37,886 bases of DNA from Smittium mucronatum (lineage: Eukaryota > Kickxellomycota > Harpellomycetes > Harpellales > Legeriomycetaceae). Both the position numbers and the translations under genes were made by a program. Below are positions 34,168 to 37,886 of this stretch, piece by piece; within the stretch, counting starts at the first letter, position 1; each line of letters begins with the position of its first letter. Under the pieces are notes generated by a model. It did no database searches. It saw only the letters and a list, made by a program, of their open reading frames with translations, and was not told the DNA's origin. The stretch lies in contig LSSL01000939.1 of NCBI GenBank assembly GCA_001953115.1, positions 1 to 37,886 on the forward strand, given 5' to 3'.

Positions 34168-34764
34168 ATGAATAAATGTATCGGGGATTCGTTTTCTTCA
34201 CCGCCTAGAAGTAGCGAGAGACCAAGCCTGCGCCACTTGTCCAAGACATCTTATGTGTACCGCAAAAGCAAATCGTTTGTTGATGATTGGAAAGTTCAGT
34301 TCCGGAATACGTGTCTAGATCGAGCAGTTTCTGACAGAAAAAAGATGATAGATTCACGACGGAAACTAAATCCTCAAAATAATCGTGATCCCTTTGCTGA
34401 AGATAGCCAAACAGAAATCGATTTTGAAGAAGTAACCCGTTTTTATTTTTTAAAATTAAAATTGGCTGAAGAGAACCCTACTCTTTTTATGTAGAAAATG
34501 GCCATTATTGTGAAAGAGGAGTGGCTAAATTTCCAAAAAACGCGGCGAGAAGCGGATTTGGATATTCCCGATGATCCTGATTTTTTCGCAGATATTGAAA
34601 GAGAAATGGTCCAAGAGAATTTCAATAATTTTCAGGAAGGTAATCTCGAAGAAGTAGAGTTTGAGGAAATAGATTTCGAACAGCAAATGGCAGCCGAACA
34701 TGAAAAATACGAAATGGATCTATTGGCCTATGAAATGGAAAAACTGTTAAACTTCATTCCTTAA
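34168..34764 (+). CDS. RPAIN: RPA-interacting protein (RPAIN/RIP) homologue, two exons, no zinc finger
   Basis: Family role: RPAIN binds replication protein A and acts in its nuclear import. Exons 34168-34431 and 34495-34764 join in phase 0 across a 63-nt GTAACC...TAG intron, giving 177 residues; the vertebrate protein is about 220. The N-terminal domain shows KSFVDDWKVQFRNTCLDRAV, matching the family's SPPWKE.FRQRC..R pattern, followed by basic DRKKMIDSRRKL. After the intron, IVKEEWLNF matches the conserved V.EEW segment, and an acidic helical region follows (FADIEREMVQENF, then EHEKYEMDLLAYE). The protein ends directly after this helix with a stop at 34762, so the C-terminal Cys-rich zinc-binding domain is missing. 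I found no Cys-rich exon downstream before 35950. An AATAAA-type signal (AATAAATAAA) is at about 35021-35030. Confidence 0.75.
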
Positions 34765-35950
34765 CTCTCTCTAACATCGCCATATACTGTATCACCATTT
34801 AATTTAAGTTGGTTTAATTGTCTATTATACGGACCTGGGTGGGCATAAGTATTTTTATTTTACAATTGAAATGGAGAATATAGTCCAAGCTTGAATAGGA
34901 CTATATTATCAACCTTTTTCAGAGATATCACGTAGTTTTCTTTTCCTTTTTATTTCCTGATTTACAACCTCGCCCATGAAATGGTTGTGGCCACATTCCT
35001 ACATTCTTTATTCGAGTCTAATAAATAAACATTTCAATAATATCTATACGACGGATACTGGTCTAGAGCAAAGATTCACACAATCACTTTAAATATTTAT
35101 TGGATAGTGCTATGCAAATTTCGTGATAAAACCCCAAAATATTGGGGAAGTACATCTTTATCAATATTGCGATCCAAAAAATATGGTTGGTGATAGATTT
35201 GCGTGTTTTTAATCTCATTGGTAGAGTGTGATGAATTTTATTCAATTTCCATTTTGTAAATTTCATTAAAGAAGAAAATGAGGATGATGTTTTCTATTGT
35301 GAAGAAAGCTATTAATTTTTGCCACAAAAAAAAAACGGAGTGTGTGGAGGAAGAAAGTCAGTGCGATTCTTTCATTTTTTAGAGTGGAGGAGGAGAAAAG
35401 AGAATCGAGATTACCTTCATTGTTATAAGAAAATACAATCAGACTGACCACTAATAGTTTACGAAATAAAAAGTTGAATCAAACAAAGAATGAGTATTGC
35501 TATAAATATACCATTACCGCTTATTTATTTTTTAATATAACATTCTCTCTCCAACTCCAAAATGGACAATGGTAATATATACGGAATTTGGTGGCAAAAA
35601 TTACTGATATCTATTTATAGGCGCATTTATAATAGCTGAGATGTTTTAAATGGCTATATATATTGCCAACTCCGACCTAACTAAGGCCTTTTTTGGTATA
35701 TAAAATATCTTTTTTTCCTAAACACATCTGTTATTTATTCATTTAATACTCTCGTAATATATTTTCTACTAAACTAGGCTGCCCGTATACATATTAATAC
35801 AATTCTAGTTCGCCATTATTTTTCATTCTTTACTCATTCTTTATATTTCTATACATTTTTTCTAATAAATACTTGTATAAAGTAGATAAGAATATTTCAC
35901 TAGGAGGACTCTAACAAATTGCCTCTTCAGACACACACATCTATATTAAT
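34765..35950. other. Intergenic, no gene seen
   Basis: Moderately A+T-rich with no convincing exon on either strand. Two 60-codon minus-strand frames (35084-35266 and 35266-35451) abut but lack motifs. The last 60 bases before the next gene contain CACTAGGAGG and CTTCAG followed by ACACACACATC, which could be leader sequence; a leader intron is possible but not demonstrable. Confidence 0.5.
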
Positions 35951-37702
35951 ATGGAGGAGATAATGAAAAGCTATAACCTTGAATTCATGTCTGATATAGA
36001 CATACATCTGGCCGATGTAGGAGCAATGCTTGGGAATAAAATCGCTTCTGGTACTCAGACAAAAGGCGGAGATGGGTCTTCGGAGAAAAATACATCTAGC
36101 TCACGAACCCCAGAAAATTTCCAAGTTGAGCAATCGAGGGACGATACTTATAACCAATATTTGTTTGATCAAGATTCGATAGTTGATTACGTCAACTTGG
36201 CATTCTTTTCGGCCAATGACTTTGCAAAGACCCAGTCATTAACAAACTATGACTCTAAAAAATACTTTAAGGGTCCTGAATTCGTTTCTAGATTGAGTAG
36301 CGCAGATTTTAAGGACAAACTTCGCAGTGTTGCTCCACATACCGGGCCCAGAGCAAAGAAGAGGGTTATTCTGAATCGTGTCAGCAACCCCGATATTCTT
36401 GGGGTTTATGGGGGGTATCAACCGGAAGCTGTGGACTTCGAAAAAAAGCTTAGTTATGTTGCTGAGTTATCTATCGAGTGTAGTGTAGCCATAGAATCAA
36501 AAAGTGGCCAAGGAGAGGATCAATCAATTACATCCAAATCTAGTATCAGGAGCATTGAAATTACCACAAGTAATGATCTCAAAGCTCACTCCGGGTCTCT
36601 GGAGCAGGCGGATTCCATTCAAGAACCTGGCTCTCCTAAAACCAACTTATTAAAAGATGATGCTGTGGCTTCTAACAAAGCATCTTCCGAGGAGGAAATT
36701 AAAACTGAAACCCAACCAATCAGCCCTCCAGTCACTAAAGCTATACCATCTAAGGATACTGTTTCAAAAGAAGTTTCGAAATCCATATTAAATAGAGATT
36801 CTATGGTAGTATCGGATAGCCAAGATCACCAGGATACCTCTGATCAAGAAATTGAAGAGATGGATGTAGAACCTAATGATAAATCATCCAGAACTTCCGA
36901 GTCTGAAGAGCAATCCTCCACTGCTTCTGCATCCGATGAACATCCATCCACCGTAGCCAGTTCTAATGATTGCACTGATACTGCCGCTGTCTCTAATGAA
37001 AATAATGAATCTGATGTAGAATCCAGTGAAAATTATGAGTCCGCTGCTAGTCCTAATGAGCATAATAACGATGTATCTAATACGCTTGAAAGCCCAGCTT
37101 CGGATAATAATGCAGACCAGGAAGTTATAACTGAAACTGGTATCAATAAGAAAGAAGCTGTTAATGATTCTCCCAAACCCTCACCAGAAGATGATCTTAT
37201 AGATACCAAAAACCAAATTAAAAGTCCTACACTAGACTCACAGAGGTTCAAAACTGACCAAAAGCTGGATTTGATGACACCCCCAGTTGAATCAGAGTAT
37301 ATAAATGCACGCCAAATGAGTGGTACACCCAATCGAAATAGTCAAACGCTAAGCAATCGAAGATCTGGAGTATTCACTTCTGTAAATAAAATGGTAATAA
37401 ATACTCCTTTATCAACTATCTTTCTTTAATAACATTATTTTTGAAAAAATAAATACTAGGTTCTAAGACCGTTCAGCACAATACGCAAAAGTTCTTCTGC
37501 AAATATATATGATGAAGAAAAAGCACCAAAAGCTTTTAGAGAAAATTCCAAGTTTGCATTATCTGAAACAGTCACCCCATCACAATCCAACTCACCTCAA
37601 CCCAAAAATTCGCTATTCAAAAAGTTTAGTATCGTAGACTACACTAAAAGCTTAGCCAACAAAACTATTGGTAAATATCGATCTGCCAGAGATATTTTAT
37701 AA
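35951..37702 (+). CDS. Unrecognised 561-residue disordered, SP/TP-rich acidic protein, two exons
   Basis: I do not recognise this protein. Exon 1 is 35951-37393 (481 codons) and exon 2 is 37460-37702 (80 codons), joined in phase 0 across a 66-nt GTAATA...CTAG intron. Without splicing the frame ends at 37429. Residues 1-170 look partly ordered (YNQYLFDQDSIVDYVNLAFF; FVSRLSSADFKDKLRS; NRVSNPDILGVYGGYQPEAV). From about 180 to 450 it is Ser/Glu/Asp/Asn-rich and low in hydrophobics. Many SP or TP sites appear: RTPE, GSPK, ISPP, ASPN, ESPA, DSPKPSPE, KSPT, MTPP, GTPN, NTP, VTPS, NSPQ, typical of proline-directed kinase targets. The C-terminus is basic (SLFKKFSIVDYTKSLANKTI then GKYRSARDIL). No membrane segment or signal peptide. 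This design suits a nuclear or cell-cycle scaffold, which is only a guess. Confidence 0.75.
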
Positions 37703-37886
37703 TTCATTAACTTTTATATCAACTTTGAAATATTTAGTATAAAAATATATTTTTGATATTTTTTTTCTCTGCTTTTTCTTTTCTTTATACCGCATCTATC
37801 TAACTATTCCTTAATAAATAATAGCATCTAATTTTTAAAATAAATAAGTAGTTTTTTTTTTTTTTTTACGGGAAGTTTATTTTAAA
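37703..37886. other. 3' flank of last gene
   Basis: A+T-rich 3' flank with a TTAATAAATAATA possible poly(A) signal at about 37811 and a T-run near 37852-37867. The window ends here. Confidence 0.5.

Noticed and set aside
35281..35381. Short + strand frame around KKMRMMFSIVKKAINFCHKK
   Set aside because: Only about 37 codons, no splice partners and no similarity to any family I know.
37394..37429. Unspliced C-terminus (VINTPLSTIFL) of the last gene
   Set aside because: A canonical 66-nt intron removes it and opens 80 further in-frame codons ending in a clean stop.
1..37886. tRNA, rRNA and CRISPR signals
   Set aside because: I looked for GGTTCGA-type B boxes, cloverleaf-like stems and regularly spaced direct repeats with unique spacers. 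The nearest B-box-like sequence, inside repeat copy A (reverse strand near 150-165), is imperfect and not kept in copy D; the 20-bp iterons are inverted-arm motifs and not a CRISPR.

Overview
The window looks like nuclear DNA from an A+T-rich, intron-dense eukaryote, most likely a fungus and possibly an early-diverging one. The evidence is many short introns (mostly 55-100 nt, nearly all GT...AG, usually ending in TAG), compact genes for conserved nuclear proteins, and very A+T-rich intergenic DNA. The placement is an inference from style; no marker here fixes the lineage. Every gene I can support is on the + strand. Most are split into exons too short to show as long open frames, so the models were built by joining exons by hand with splice sites and phase checked.

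Left gene block (about 1.2-12.0 kb): an unrecognised 107-residue gene in five exons (1197-1766); a MER3/HFM1-type meiotic DNA helicase in about 27 exons (2013-7167, about 1000 residues); a bacterial-type RNase P protein (RnpA-like) gene in three exons (10573-11311), probably mitochondrial; and a C1D/Rrp47-like exosome cofactor in two exons (11559-11994). Pieces of a dispersed repeat family lie at 1-312, about 8530-8860 and about 9326-9745.

Central desert (about 12.0-32.7 kb): some 20 kb with no gene I can support and very high A+T. It holds a 601-bp fold-back element with 148-bp inverted arms carrying motifs spaced exactly 20 bp apart (14434-15034), a long TATACT hexamer array interrupted by a 316-N assembly gap (about 17.7-18.5 kb), a 46-bp tandem duplication, a G15 tract, and a less A+T-rich island (about 25.08-25.48 kb) flanked by imperfect inverted repeats of about 100 bp. 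A gene-free A+T-rich tract with inverted repeats resembles some fungal regional centromeres, but sequence alone cannot prove that.

Right gene block (32.8-37.9 kb): the fullest copy of the dispersed repeat (about 32850-33401), a possible orphan terminal exon, an RPA-interacting-protein (RPAIN) homologue without its usual zinc-finger tail (34168-34764), and a 561-residue, mostly disordered Ser/Thr/acidic protein rich in SP/TP sites (35951-37702).

The recognisable genes serve DNA recombination and replication (MER3, RPAIN) and RNA processing (RnpA-like, C1D). I see no operon or cluster logic linking them. The most promising items for follow-up are the fold-back element with 20-bp iterons, the inverted repeat around the 25-kb island as a centromere candidate, and the nuclear RnpA-like gene.
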